Below are positions 24,861 through 33,504 of a DNA stretch of 64,000 bases, piece by piece. Location: positions 62,001 to 126,000 of the forward strand of contig NZ_CP064189.1 in NCBI RefSeq assembly GCF_015353075.1, read 5' to 3'. The position numbers and the translations under genes were made by a program. The DNA is from Rhizobium sp. 007. Lineage in GTDB: Bacteria; Pseudomonadota; Alphaproteobacteria; Rhizobiales; Rhizobiaceae. The notes under the pieces were generated by a model. The model did no database searches, was not told the DNA's origin, and worked only from the letters and a program-made list of their open reading frames with translations. Within the stretch, counting starts at the first letter, position 1; every line of letters begins with the position of its first letter.

Positions 24861-25299
24861 GCACTGGCAATTCGGCAGTTATCCGGTTCCTCTAAACAGC
24901 GAATGGGTGAACCTGCCAATCGGTGAATCGCTGATTGGCCGAATCTGCGAATGCACAAATAGGCAAATCCTCGTTGCGCGAATAGGCGCCTCTCCGTTTG
25001 AGCGTATAGGTACGTCGGTGAATGAGGGGATCGGTATTTATGCCATTGAGTGAAACGGCAGATCGGCAACGAAGCAAATCCGCGAAACGGTGCGCCACTG
25101 ATCGGGCGAATGTGCGTCTGACCGATCCCGGCAATCGGTGAATAGGTGATTGCGTCGATCGCTGATTGGGTGTTTGCGTGAACGCGCAATTGGGCGGCTC
25201 GGTGAGCAACTCATTCCGGAAATGAGCATTTGACCGAGCCGGTGAATCGGTGAGCGAGGGAATCACCCATTTCGCGAAACGGTGAAAGCGCGTCCAAGC
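24861..25299. repeat. Array of ~54 degenerate octamers with strict 8-bp period
   Basis: The sequence is a row of 8-bp units with consensus about GAATCGGY: for example gaatgggt at 24,901, gaatcgct at 24,925, gaatctgc at 24,941, aaataggc at 24,957, gaataggc at 24,980, gaatgagg at 25,020, gaatgtgc at 25,108, caatcggt at 25,132, gaataggt at 25,140, gaatcggt at 25,244 and gaatcacc at 25,260. The phase is constant from 24,861 to 24,972 and again from 24,980 to the end, with one 1-nt slip near 24,975. All three minus-strand frames are open over most of it, which follows from the period not being a multiple of 3 and argues against a real protein. It lies between the palindrome cluster and the T4SS operon. 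Confidence 0.8.
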
Positions 25300-25471
25300 C
25301 ATTAGCAGGCTTTGCCGACGTCGCTATGTCGACGCCTGGAAATGCCGCATCTCACGGATGGTTGCGCTAGCTGGTTATGACGACTTGCTTTTCTCACATC
25401 ACCGCCATGGAGCCGGTCGTGGCGAAGTCCTCGCTTTTTCCCGCTTGAGCAAGCCATCCGCGGCTGATAAA

Positions 25472-25487
25472 TTATACCGGAGTATAA
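25472..25487. promoter_or_regulatory. 16-bp palindromic box (T4SS regulon), copy 1
   Basis: TTATACCGGAGTATAA, a near-perfect palindrome. It matches TTATACCGCAGTATAA at 26,900-26,915 and related boxes at 26,844-26,859 and 47,517-47,532. It stands ~110 bp before the first gene of the T4SS region. Confidence 0.7.
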
Positions 25488-25594
25488 GTTGTTCATTCGA
25501 TCAAAGCTGCGGGCAGACCGATATTTCGTTTCATCAATAATAGGGTTTGACTCTGATACACAATCGATCCCTCCTGACGAAGGAATGGTACAAA

Positions 25595-26329
25595 GTGCCA
25601 TTTACAGCGGACTGCTCGGGTTGTGGCGCACAGACGCGGTCCGCCGCGATCGTGGTTGGCCCTTCGAGCCTGGTCGGGGACGCCGGGTCCGTGTCGGAGA
25701 GCGATATCCTCACAAAGCCTTGGAGACCACTGGATGCCTTCGCATTCGTCGAGTCACTGAGCGGTCAGACGGATCGTGTCGAACGCTTTGTGGTCCACCG
25801 CTTCTACAGCGCTTTCGCTTTCACGAATGGCCGGTTGACGTCGATCTGCCAGCATTGCGCGGAAAGCCTTCCGCCCGCTGCAATTCGCTCCGCTGTGATG
25901 AACGGCTTTGTCCGGTTTGGACAGAGGCGCCTTCTTGTCAACGAGCGCTTGCTGTTCTTTGCGTCCGACGTAGTGCTGACGGAATTTCGTGGCGCAACCT
26001 CGATCGCGGAAAGTGCCATGCAGGATCCGGACTATGCACTCCTGCTCATTTGTGACACCGAAAGCGCGATCGGCGAAACCGGCACGATCGAGCTCTGGCA
26101 CAGCGTTGCGCGGGGCGACTACGCCATCGTGGTCAAAGGCCACGAAGGTCGCGAGATATTGCTGGACGCCCTCAACGATGACCTAAAGGACGTCGTGGCA
26201 ACCATTTCCGATCTCGGATTGGTGCTCACCCAGCTTCACCTCGCACAGGCCTCGTCACGCTATTGCGAGCTCGCCCGCGACCTTTTCCTCGAAGCCCTCG
26301 AACAGGCCGGCTATCGGCAGGCAAGCTAG
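25595..26329 (+). CDS. Hypothetical protein at head of T4SS region
   Basis: This 244-aa protein starts at the GTG at 25,595, which has GAAGGA 11 bp upstream; a TTG at 25,547 in the same frame is an alternative. Two Cys pairs (CSGCG near the start and CQHC at residue ~88) could form a zinc site. The rest (LLFFASDVVLTEFRGATSIA, LLLICDTESAIGETGTIELW, ARDLFLEALEQAGYRQAS) is mixed alpha/beta without a known motif. It follows box 1 and is 12 bp upstream of a lipoprotein gene, so it likely belongs to the transfer regulon. Confidence 0.5.
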   Translation: MPFTADCSGCGAQTRSAAIVVGPSSLVGDAGSVSESDILTKPWRPLDAFAFVESLSGQTDRVERFVVHRFYSAFAFTNGRLTSICQHCAESLPPAAIRSAVMNGFVRFGQRRLLVNERLLFFASDVVLTEFRGATSIAESAMQDPDYALLLICDTESAIGETGTIELWHSVARGDYAIVVKGHEGREILLDALNDDLKDVVATISDLGLVLTQLHLAQASSRYCELARDLFLEALEQAGYRQAS

Positions 26330-26340
26330 AAAGCGACGCT

Positions 26341-26796
26341 ATGCGAATTTCCACGAAGCTCTTCGGATCCCTGGCGGCAATGATCGTGCTGGCCGGATGC
26401 GGTCATCAGGTCGAGCAGCCACGCCCGCGGCCGCCGGCGCCATTTGCGTATCTCAGCCTCGCCGCCTGCAGGGCCTATCGGGACAATATCGTCGAGTGCC
26501 AGCTTGAATATGGCACCGACTTCGGACGCCAGCGTCTTGGCCCCGTCCAGGAGAGGGGCCTGTCGATTGCCAGCGACGACGGACGCTACCAGATCGAGTC
26601 CTGCTATCCGGTGGCGAGGATACAGAAGGAATTACCCAATTTCGTGTGCCGAATCTCTGCGGGCCGGTCAGGCGCCGATGCCGGTTCGGTACTGGTCAAG
26701 GGCGGTACAGCCGTGCGCCTCGCACGCATTTTGGGTGATTGGGAACAGCTCCAGTATCGCTGGACTCCAGATAAATGGTCCCGGCTACGCGATTGA
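26341..26796 (+). CDS. Small lipoprotein
   Basis: This 151-aa protein has a lipoprotein signal (MRISTKLFGSLAAMIVLAGC, lipobox LAGC, mature Cys at residue 20). The mature part contains several Cys residues (SLAACRAYRDNIVECQLEYG, then SCYPV and FVCRIS) that may form disulphides in the periplasm. The sequence resembles no family known to me. It precedes virB1 and could be an entry-exclusion or envelope accessory factor of the T4SS. Confidence 0.6.
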   Translation: MRISTKLFGSLAAMIVLAGCGHQVEQPRPRPPAPFAYLSLAACRAYRDNIVECQLEYGTDFGRQRLGPVQERGLSIASDDGRYQIESCYPVARIQKELPNFVCRISAGRSGADAGSVLVKGGTAVRLARILGDWEQLQYRWTPDKWSRLRD

Positions 26797-26843
26797 TTTT
26801 TCTCAGGAAACACTCATCCTGACGTTGTGCTATGATGGCATAA

Positions 26844-26915
26844 TTATACTCCAGTGAAACTTTTAGGTTGATTTCCGTAACGGAATGCAGTTCAAAAGCT
26901 TATACCGCAGTATAA
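26844..26915. promoter_or_regulatory. Tandem 16-bp boxes before virB1 (copies 2 and 3)
   Basis: TTATACTCCAGTGAAA at 26,844-26,859 and the palindrome TTATACCGCAGTATAA at 26,900-26,915 lie 56 bp apart (start to start) in the gap before virB1. Because copy 3 lies inside a longer open frame beginning at 26,885, the virB1 start must be the ATG at 26,933. Confidence 0.7.
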
Positions 26916-26932
26916 TTTGCACTGGTTCGGCC

Positions 26933-28084
26933 ATGGATCGCATCCCGCTTTCGCCTGTGAACAGACCGCACAAGACATGGTCGCGAAGCGCGCTGTGGAT
27001 CGCCGGAACGTCGGCCTTCCTGCTCACCGGCTTCGCATCCGGCCCTGGCGGCAGCAACCTTCACATCCCTTCCGGAATACCTACACAGGCAAGTAAATCT
27101 GGCGGCACAAGTGCGAAGGCGGGGAAGCTCGCGGCTCTGCCGGCGCCACTCCTAGCGTCGTCTGCCGCTGTTGCGACAAAGCAGCCGGCTGTCCCAACAA
27201 TCGATCGGATTAGCTTCAACCAACGCTTTGACGGGCCGCACGATGAAGATCGGATGTGGGCGGCCAGGGCTCTTCCGTTGGATATTCTTGGAGAGTTTGA
27301 TAGCAGTTCTGCGAGATTACCAGGAGCGGCTGACGGCGCAAATGCACGGCGTCAACGCAGCGTGCATTCTCCCATCAGCGTCTACTCTCATGACTGGATG
27401 CCGGCTTCTCCGATCACTGATCCGGTAACCGAACCACTTGTCGATGCTAGCGGGTTAGCGGCACAGGCTCGATCCGATCTTTTATCCGGCATCCCCGAGG
27501 ACTATGCCAGGCTCGCACTGACAATCGCCGCCGCGGAGGAGGTTGATCCGAACTGGGTGCTTTCCGTCATGCGGGCCGAAAATGTCGGTTTCGATCCAGG
27601 CCTGGTCAGTTCCGCCGGCGCCGTCGGATTGATGCAGGTGATGCCACGGATCGGCGAGGCCTTCGGTGCGAAGGATTTGACCGATCCCGAACAGAATATC
27701 CGCGCCGGCACACGGTTTCTCCGGATACTTATCGACAAATATCGCAATCCGGTCCTCGTCGCTGCGGCTTACAATGCCGGCGAACCCAACGTCGACCTTC
27801 GCCATTCCTTGCCGTTGATCCGCGAGACCGCCGACTATGTCACGCGTGTCGTCGGATATTACACCGGCACAGCAGCCGGGCCGACCTTTCCGCCCACAGG
27901 CCCGACTTCGACGCCCGCGCCCGGTTCTCCCCGCCGCGTGGGACCCGCCGAGCGAGCCAGATCTCCCATGCTTGTTTTCTCTGCAGCAAAGCCGATCCCG
28001 CCAGACGCCCGTCCTCAGCATGAGGAGGGGCGAAAAGATCCTGGTGGGCCGGTCAAAATTGTCAAGGAAGAGGTGCTTGAATGA
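26933..28084 (+). CDS. virB1: VirB1-type lytic transglycosylase
   Basis: This 383-aa protein has an N-terminal membrane/signal segment (SALWIAGTSAFLLTGFASGP), a Pro/Ala-rich linker, and an SLT domain at residues ~185-300 (YARLALTIAAAEEVDPNWVL, SVMRAENVGFDPGLVSSAGA, VGLMQVMPRIGEAFGAKDLT, LVAAAYNAGEPNV). The catalytic Glu is in MRAEN, and VGLMQVMP and AAYNAGE are standard SLT motifs. It opens the peptidoglycan for assembly of the T4SS. It is longer than VirB1 of Agrobacterium (about 240 aa). It overlaps virB2 by 4 bp. Confidence 0.85.
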   Translation: MDRIPLSPVNRPHKTWSRSALWIAGTSAFLLTGFASGPGGSNLHIPSGIPTQASKSGGTSAKAGKLAALPAPLLASSAAVATKQPAVPTIDRISFNQRFDGPHDEDRMWAARALPLDILGEFDSSSARLPGAADGANARRQRSVHSPISVYSHDWMPASPITDPVTEPLVDASGLAAQARSDLLSGIPEDYARLALTIAAAEEVDPNWVLSVMRAENVGFDPGLVSSAGAVGLMQVMPRIGEAFGAKDLTDPEQNIRAGTRFLRILIDKYRNPVLVAAAYNAGEPNVDLRHSLPLIRETADYVTRVVGYYTGTAAGPTFPPTGPTSTPAPGSPRRVGPAERARSPMLVFSAAKPIPPDARPQHEEGRKDPGGPVKIVKEEVLE

Positions 28085-28452
28085 ATCCCATCGCGTTGGC
28101 AGTCCAAACTGCCGTCCTCTATGGCAGCGTCGCCTGGTCCTCAATGGCCCGGCGGAAATGGGTCGGCAATGTCGCCATCGTACTTGCAGCGAGCTTGATC
28201 CTGCTCGTCAGCCAGTACGAACCGGCGGCGGCGCAGAATCTTGATCGTCTCCAGCAGGCGGCAGATCGCCTGGTGCAGTTCTTCACCGGCCCATTCGGTC
28301 GTTCTGTCGGAGCGATCGCCTTCATCGGCATGTTCCTTGCCGCAGCCTTCGGATACTGGTCCTGGGGCGCTCTCCTGCGCGTTGCCGGTTGCCTTGCCGG
28401 CATGTTTGCTGCAGCCGAGCTCGTCGACTTCCTCGCCGGTGGGGGAGCTTAA
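28081..28452 (+). CDS. virB2: VirB2 major pilin
   Basis: This 123-aa TrbC/VirB2-type protein starts at 28,081 by overlap with virB1 or at the ATG at 28,144. A hydrophobic leader ending near PAAAQ (VAIVLAASLILLVSQYEPAA) gives a mature pilin with two transmembrane helices (VGAIAFIGMFLAAAFGYWSW and LLRVAGCLAGMFAAAELVDF). VirB2 subunits build the T-pilus and the inner channel. Confidence 0.8.
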   Translation: MNPIALAVQTAVLYGSVAWSSMARRKWVGNVAIVLAASLILLVSQYEPAAAQNLDRLQQAADRLVQFFTGPFGRSVGAIAFIGMFLAAAFGYWSWGALLRVAGCLAGMFAAAELVDFLAGGGA

Positions 28453-28454
28453 CC

Positions 28455-28778
28455 ATGGCGGCCGGAAACGACACTGACAGCGGAGACGACTACATCGAAT
28501 CCTGTCCCGTCATCCTCGCGCTGACGCGGCCACCGACCGTCATGGGAATACCCTATACGTATTTCCTGGCCGAGTGCTTCGTCTCGCTGATGGCCTTCAT
28601 GATTCTCGGATCCATTCTCTGGTTCCCGGTCTCCTTCGTCGTTCTCCACGGCATCCTTTACGTGCTCACCGTCAAGCTCGACCTCTGGTTTTTCGAAATC
28701 GTCGGTCGGCTGAGCATGTGCGGCGTCAATCCTCTCGGCCGGAAGCTCGGCGGCGGCGTCAGAACCTACGGGGTGTGA
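28455..28778 (+). CDS. virB3: VirB3 inner-membrane protein
   Basis: This 107-aa protein has the VirB3 pattern: a short cytosolic start with PVILALTRPPTVMGIPYTYF, then two close membrane segments (VSLMAFMILGSILWFPVSFV, VLHGILYVLTVKLDLWFFEI). It starts 3 bp after virB2. VirB3 works with the VirB4 ATPase at the inner-membrane complex. Confidence 0.85.
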   Translation: MAAGNDTDSGDDYIESCPVILALTRPPTVMGIPYTYFLAECFVSLMAFMILGSILWFPVSFVVLHGILYVLTVKLDLWFFEIVGRLSMCGVNPLGRKLGGGVRTYGV

Positions 28779-28781
28779 GCG

Positions 28782-31301
28782 ATGCACACGATGGCCAGAT
28801 CGCTGAAAGGAAGTCTGTCGAAGGGCTGGGAGATCTTCGCGGATCGTAGTGTCGCCACCCATGTCCCTTTCTATGTGCCGATCGAGAACGGCATCATCCG
28901 CCTGAAGAACGACTGCCTCGTCTCGACCCTGAAGCTGACCGGGTTTTCCTTCGAGACAGCTGATATCGAGACGATCAACATGCTGCAGCGGCAGCGCAAC
29001 GCCGCCTTCCGCGCGATCTCCTCGATCGGCAGCTTTGCGCTCTACACCCATGTCGTCAGGCGCAAGGTCGCACCGTCGCTGCCCTCGGCCTTCGCCGATC
29101 CCTTCATGCGGCGTCTCGATGACGTCTATCAGGCGGGCATCTCGAAGAACGAGATGTTCGTCAACGACACCTATGTCTCGCTGGTCGTGCGACCCATGTT
29201 CAGGAAAGGGTCGGCTCTCTCGCGCATCATGGGCGCCGGCGGCACTATCGTGCGCAAGGAACAATTCCGCGCGATGCGCGACAAGCTGGTCGAGGCGACG
29301 CGGGCGCTGGAGAAATCGCTTGCCGTCTACGGCCCGAAGGTCCTGCGCGATGTGCAGCGCGTGCAGGCGGACCTCGGCGATAACAGGACGATCTTCCGTG
29401 ACGTCTCGGAAGACATGGTGGTCGATGAGGCCGCGCGAAAAGTCTGGTTCTCCGAACAGTGCGAGTTCTTCTACACGCTCCTCAATGGCGGACGCGTCCG
29501 ACCGATCCGGCTTGGGAACATCCCGATCGACGAGATGCTGCCGGCGCGCAGGACGTCGATCGGCAACCGCATCATCCACCTGCAGGGTGACACCGCCGAT
29601 GACGACCGCTATGCGGCGATAGTCTCACTGAAGGAGTATCCGCCCGAAACCGGCGCCGGCATGCTCGACTATATCCTCAAGCTGCCATTCGAATTGGTGC
29701 TGACCCAGTCGATGTCCTTTGTCGACGACATGGCGGCACGCGGCCGGATCGAACGGCTGGACCGCCAGATGTCGAAGGCCGACGAAGGTGGGTCCAGCGT
29801 CCAAGCCAACCTCGACATCGCCCGCGACGAGCTCGCCCGCAAACGCGTTGCCTTCACCGAGCATCATCTGACTGTCATGCCGGTCGCAAAATCCATCGCC
29901 CAGCTCGACGATGCGGTGGCCCTAATCGGAAACGAACTCGGCGCTCTCGGCGCCTCCTACGTCCGCGAGGATCTAAATGCCGAACCGGCCTATTGGGCGC
30001 AACTTCCCGGCAATCAGGCCTATATCGCGCGCCGGGCCTTGATCTCGACACTCAACTGCGCCGGGCTGAGCAGCTTCCATGCCTATCCCTACGGCAAGCC
30101 GGACGGCAATCATTGGGGACCGGCGATCACCATCTTTGAGACGACCTCCGGTACGCCATTCTTTTTCAACTTCCACCAGGGGGACGTCGGGCACACGACC
30201 GTCTTCGGCCCGACCGGGTCGGGCAAGACCGTCATCATGGCCTTCCTGATCCTACAGGCCTATCGCGTCAGCCCACGATTGAAGACGATCGTCTTCGACA
30301 AGGATCGCGGCCTCGACATCATGGTGCGGGCGGCGGGCGGAACCTACATGACGCTGGAGCCCGGCCAGCCGTCGGGTTGGAACCCGCTGCTGCTCGAGGA
30401 TACTGAGGAGAACCGCGTTTTTCTTTACCGGCTCCTGAGCTTCATGCTGAAGCCGTCGAAGGAAGGCGAAAGCCTGACGCCGCAAGAAGAATCAATCATC
30501 CGCAATGCGATCAAATCCGTCCTCAAGACAAAGGACAGGTCGTATCGCCGTCTCTCGTCGCTGCGAGCACTGCTCGCCGGCAGCGAGAGGACCGAAGGCA
30601 GCCTGATCGCCCGGCTCGACAAATGGGTCGACAAGGGACCCTACGCCTGGCTCTTCGACAACGCTGAGGACAGTCTCGATATCTCCAGGCCGATGATCGG
30701 CTTCGACATGACGTCGATCCTCGACGATCCGACCGTGCGCACCGCAGCCCTTCTCTATATGTTCCACCGGCTGGACGAGATCTACGACGGCAAGGCGCCG
30801 ATCATCAACCTGATGGACGAAGCCTGGAAGCTGCTCGACGACGACGAGTTCAAGCGCACGATGAAGGACTACTTCAAGACCATCCGAAAGAGGAATGGTC
30901 TCGTCATCTTCGGCACGCAGTCGGCCGACGATGTGGTGCGTTCGAGCGTCAGCCGCACAATCATCGAACAGACATCGACGAACATCTTCTTTGCCAATCC
31001 GAAGGCTGACGAAAGCTCCTACATGGAGCATTTCGGCCTATCCCGGGCGGAGTTCGAATGGGTCAAGAACGGCGATCCGAGCTCGCGTTTCATGCTGATC
31101 AAGCAGGCGAAGAACAGCGTGATTGCCCGCGTGGACATGTCCCACATGCCCGAATTCATCAAGGTGCTGTCCGGTCGCGAGGAGACGGTGCGCGAGGTCG
31201 AGATGCTGCTCGACGAATATGGCGGCGATCCGAAGAACTGGCTTTCGAAATTCTGCGACTGGGATGGGGTGGCGGTCGATGAAGAACGCAAAGCGTCTTG
31301 A
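28782..31301 (+). CDS. virB4: VirB4 ATPase
   Basis: This 839-aa protein has the CagE/VirB4 N-terminal domain and a C-terminal ATPase domain. Walker A is FGPTGSGKTVIMAF at residue ~480; Walker B is near PIINLMDEAWKLLDD (residue ~680); a VirB4-typical motif is FGTQSADDVVRSSVSRTIIE. VirB4 is the large motor of the secretion channel. The length is in the usual range (about 790-850 aa). Its end overlaps the next gene by 23 bp. Confidence 0.95.
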   Translation: MHTMARSLKGSLSKGWEIFADRSVATHVPFYVPIENGIIRLKNDCLVSTLKLTGFSFETADIETINMLQRQRNAAFRAISSIGSFALYTHVVRRKVAPSLPSAFADPFMRRLDDVYQAGISKNEMFVNDTYVSLVVRPMFRKGSALSRIMGAGGTIVRKEQFRAMRDKLVEATRALEKSLAVYGPKVLRDVQRVQADLGDNRTIFRDVSEDMVVDEAARKVWFSEQCEFFYTLLNGGRVRPIRLGNIPIDEMLPARRTSIGNRIIHLQGDTADDDRYAAIVSLKEYPPETGAGMLDYILKLPFELVLTQSMSFVDDMAARGRIERLDRQMSKADEGGSSVQANLDIARDELARKRVAFTEHHLTVMPVAKSIAQLDDAVALIGNELGALGASYVREDLNAEPAYWAQLPGNQAYIARRALISTLNCAGLSSFHAYPYGKPDGNHWGPAITIFETTSGTPFFFNFHQGDVGHTTVFGPTGSGKTVIMAFLILQAYRVSPRLKTIVFDKDRGLDIMVRAAGGTYMTLEPGQPSGWNPLLLEDTEENRVFLYRLLSFMLKPSKEGESLTPQEESIIRNAIKSVLKTKDRSYRRLSSLRALLAGSERTEGSLIARLDKWVDKGPYAWLFDNAEDSLDISRPMIGFDMTSILDDPTVRTAALLYMFHRLDEIYDGKAPIINLMDEAWKLLDDDEFKRTMKDYFKTIRKRNGLVIFGTQSADDVVRSSVSRTIIEQTSTNIFFANPKADESSYMEHFGLSRAEFEWVKNGDPSSRFMLIKQAKNSVIARVDMSHMPEFIKVLSGREETVREVEMLLDEYGGDPKNWLSKFCDWDGVAVDEERKAS

Positions 31302-32451
31302 GAGAGCCGCGGCCAGCGCTCTGGTGGTGTTCTTGACCCTTGCCGGGGGCTCGAGCAACGCCCAGGTGCCGGTGATCGACAAGGCCCGCCAGAAGATCCA
31401 GCAGGCGACCCTGAACTGGTACCAGTCCTATCAGGCCGATACCCGCAAAGTCAAAGGCGCCTCGGGCGGCACGACCGATAGTGTCGCGCCCGGCCAGGGC
31501 TCGGGCGCTCCCGCCGATTGCTCAGCGGACGGCATGGCCGGTGACACCGCGCTGGCGGCACCATCCAGTCGCACGCCGAGTCAGCAGGAAGTCGCACGCA
31601 TGGTCGAGGAGGAGGCGATCCGGCAGGGTGTCGATCCGAATTTCGCGCTCGCAATCGCGGAGCAGGAATCCCGCTTTCGTCAGTCCGCCCGGTCGGCGGT
31701 CGGCGCCACGGGCGTCATGCAATTGATGCCGGGTACAGCCGCGCAACTTGGCGTCAATCCCTATGATACGCGCGACAATATTCGCGGCGGCGTCAAATAC
31801 ATCAAGCAGCTCCAGGGGATGTTCGGCGACCGCTACGACCTGATCGCCGCTGGCTACAATGCCGGACCGTATCGGCAGTCGCTGCAGAATGGTCAGATTC
31901 CCAATATTCCGGAGACCCAGGACTACGTCCAGAAAGTCTCCAGCTATTACCGCCGCAACAAGGCTCAGAATGGTGATCGAGCACCGGCGGAGGGCACAAC
32001 CGAGCCCGAAACCGCAAGCTACGGGAATGGCTGCGGCGAGCAGTTGAAGAAGGCCGTCGACCGCAACACGCAGGCGCAGGTCGAGCGAGGTTCGGTCTGG
32101 AACGAGCTGCTCGGTAAATCCATAGCGGCGAACCAGCAATATCTTCAGCGCCTGCAAGCGGGGCTGCAATCGTCATCGGCAAGCCTGCGCGGCAGTGGCG
32201 GCGGAAATTCCGGAGATCACGACGGCTCGCTGGTGATGGCCGAGATCCGGTGCCCGACCAACATCATCGACACCGGCGGCACGCGCTGCTTTGCCGTTCC
32301 TTCAAGCGCCACCACCGAGCAGATCCAGCGTTGGCTTTCCGACCTGCAAGATGAGGCGCGCGCCAACGGCACGGTCGCGACCTTCGCGGCAATGCAGGAT
32401 CCCGCGCTCGGCCTCGTCACGGTCGTCGATTCCCGACCGACAGCAAACTGA
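31279..32451 (+). CDS. Second lytic transglycosylase of the T4SS
   Basis: This 390-aa protein starts at the ATG at 31,279 inside the end of virB4. It has a signal peptide (residues ~10-28, ASALVVFLTLAGGSSNAQ) and an SLT domain (ARMVEEEAIRQGVDPNFALA, IAEQESRFRQSARSAVGATG, VMQLMPGTAAQLGVNPYDT, LIAAGYNAGPYRQSL) with the catalytic Glu in IAEQESRF. A C-terminal part has two Cys (EIRCPTNIIDTGGTRCFAV). It lies between virB4 and virB5, so the operon has two transglycosylases; the second may act at a later assembly step or on a different wall substrate. Confidence 0.85.
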   Translation: MKNAKRLERAAASALVVFLTLAGGSSNAQVPVIDKARQKIQQATLNWYQSYQADTRKVKGASGGTTDSVAPGQGSGAPADCSADGMAGDTALAAPSSRTPSQQEVARMVEEEAIRQGVDPNFALAIAEQESRFRQSARSAVGATGVMQLMPGTAAQLGVNPYDTRDNIRGGVKYIKQLQGMFGDRYDLIAAGYNAGPYRQSLQNGQIPNIPETQDYVQKVSSYYRRNKAQNGDRAPAEGTTEPETASYGNGCGEQLKKAVDRNTQAQVERGSVWNELLGKSIAANQQYLQRLQAGLQSSSASLRGSGGGNSGDHDGSLVMAEIRCPTNIIDTGGTRCFAVPSSATTEQIQRWLSDLQDEARANGTVATFAAMQDPALGLVTVVDSRPTAN

Positions 32452-32473
32452 ACAATGAAGAGAGGTTAGGCAT

Positions 32474-33265
32474 ATGAAGACAGCAGTGATCGCACCGGCA
32501 TTCGCCATCCTACTCGTCTCGCACGCACATGCGCAGGTCCCCGTCAAAGATTCGGAGAACATCTCCATCAGCGAGGACATCAAGCGCCTGTCGTCCGAGA
32601 TCCAGCAGGACACCTCCGTCGTCAAAGACAACACGACGAAAACCTTGGCAGCGATCACCGGCGACCGGACGCAGGATGCCAGCCAGTTTGCCAAGCTTGC
32701 GACAGGCAATGGCTTCACCATGGGACAGGCGCCGGATTTCAGCACGGTGCTGTCGAGCAATCAGGCGGTGTTCGGAGGGATCGGCGGCCAATTCCAGAAC
32801 ACCGCAGCCAAACTGATCAACGGCCTCAACCTCGTGAAAATGGTGGTCGATACCGTCAAGGGCGGCGAGCTGTCCGGCGCAAACCAGGCCTATTCGCAAG
32901 GGATCAATGCCCTGACGACGCTGACGGCCCTCACCGACGCAATGAACAGCGCGACCAAGGACCGGCAGAACTCGTTCATGCAGGCCACACAGCAGATCGG
33001 AACGGCAAAGGATCTGAAGGGAGCGTTGGAGCAGAACACCCAGATGGTGCTTCAGGGCAACCAGACGGCAAACGAGGCCGTCGGCTCGCTCAACAACCAG
33101 GTCATGCTGCTGAACCAGCAGTACAAGGCAGCGCTTGCGACGTCGTCGCAGAACCTCAAGACCTTCGCTCCGCTTCCAGACAGCGTGATGCGTGGCAGCG
33201 GCACGGAGCCACAGGGCGCCTCGGTCCGCGACCAGTTGAAGGCCTTCGAGGAGCAGACCCAGTGA
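32474..33265 (+). CDS. virB5: VirB5 minor pilus protein
   Basis: This 263-aa exported protein has a signal peptide (AVIAPAFAILLVSHAHA) and a mature chain dominated by long helices rich in Gln, Asn, Thr and Ala (SSEIQQDTSVVKDNTTKTLA, NGLNLVKMVVDTVKGGELSG, QTANEAVGSLNNQVMLLNQQ). This is the VirB5/TrbJ-like build. It would cap the pilus and contact the recipient cell. The position between virB4 and virB6 fits. Confidence 0.75.
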   Translation: MKTAVIAPAFAILLVSHAHAQVPVKDSENISISEDIKRLSSEIQQDTSVVKDNTTKTLAAITGDRTQDASQFAKLATGNGFTMGQAPDFSTVLSSNQAVFGGIGGQFQNTAAKLINGLNLVKMVVDTVKGGELSGANQAYSQGINALTTLTALTDAMNSATKDRQNSFMQATQQIGTAKDLKGALEQNTQMVLQGNQTANEAVGSLNNQVMLLNQQYKAALATSSQNLKTFAPLPDSVMRGSGTEPQGASVRDQLKAFEEQTQ

Positions 33266-33504
33266 GGGCCATTTTCGCTCTGATGGTAAGCTGCGCCGCG
33301 CTGACCGGTTGTGCTGGAAAGTACGAACAGCTGGCGAAATGCTCGGCCGACGAAAACCCCGTGCCGGCCCTCGGATACGAGACCCAGCCTAACAGCACGC
33401 CGGCCGAAAATGCGCTGGCAGACGCGGTCAAGAACGATTGCGGACCGATGCGACCAGTCAATCAATTTCAGGATGAGATATGGATCCCGTCAGCTACGCG
33501 ATAA
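33262..33504 (+). CDS. virB7: VirB7-like lipoprotein
   Basis: This 80-aa protein starts with GTG at 33,262, overlapping virB5 by 4 bp. The signal ends in a lipobox (ALTGCAG, Cys at residue 17). The mature part has two further Cys (KCSADE and NDCGPM). VirB7 lipoproteins anchor VirB9 in the outer-membrane core complex; some proteins at this place act in entry exclusion instead (EexN-type). It overlaps virB6 by 25 bp. Confidence 0.6.
   Translation: MRAIFALMVSCAALTGCAGKYEQLAKCSADENPVPALGYETQPNSTPAENALADAVKNDCGPMRPVNQFQDEIWIPSATR

Noticed and set aside
24861..25299. CRISPR array or coding repeat protein in the octamer region
   Set aside because: There are no 23-45 bp repeats with unique spacers, and the 8-bp period keeps all minus-strand frames open without a conserved protein, so both readings were dropped in favour of a non-coding array.
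28449..29579. 376-codon minus-strand frame opposite virB3/virB4
   Set aside because: Overlaps two well-supported T4SS genes over its whole length and has no recognisable domain.
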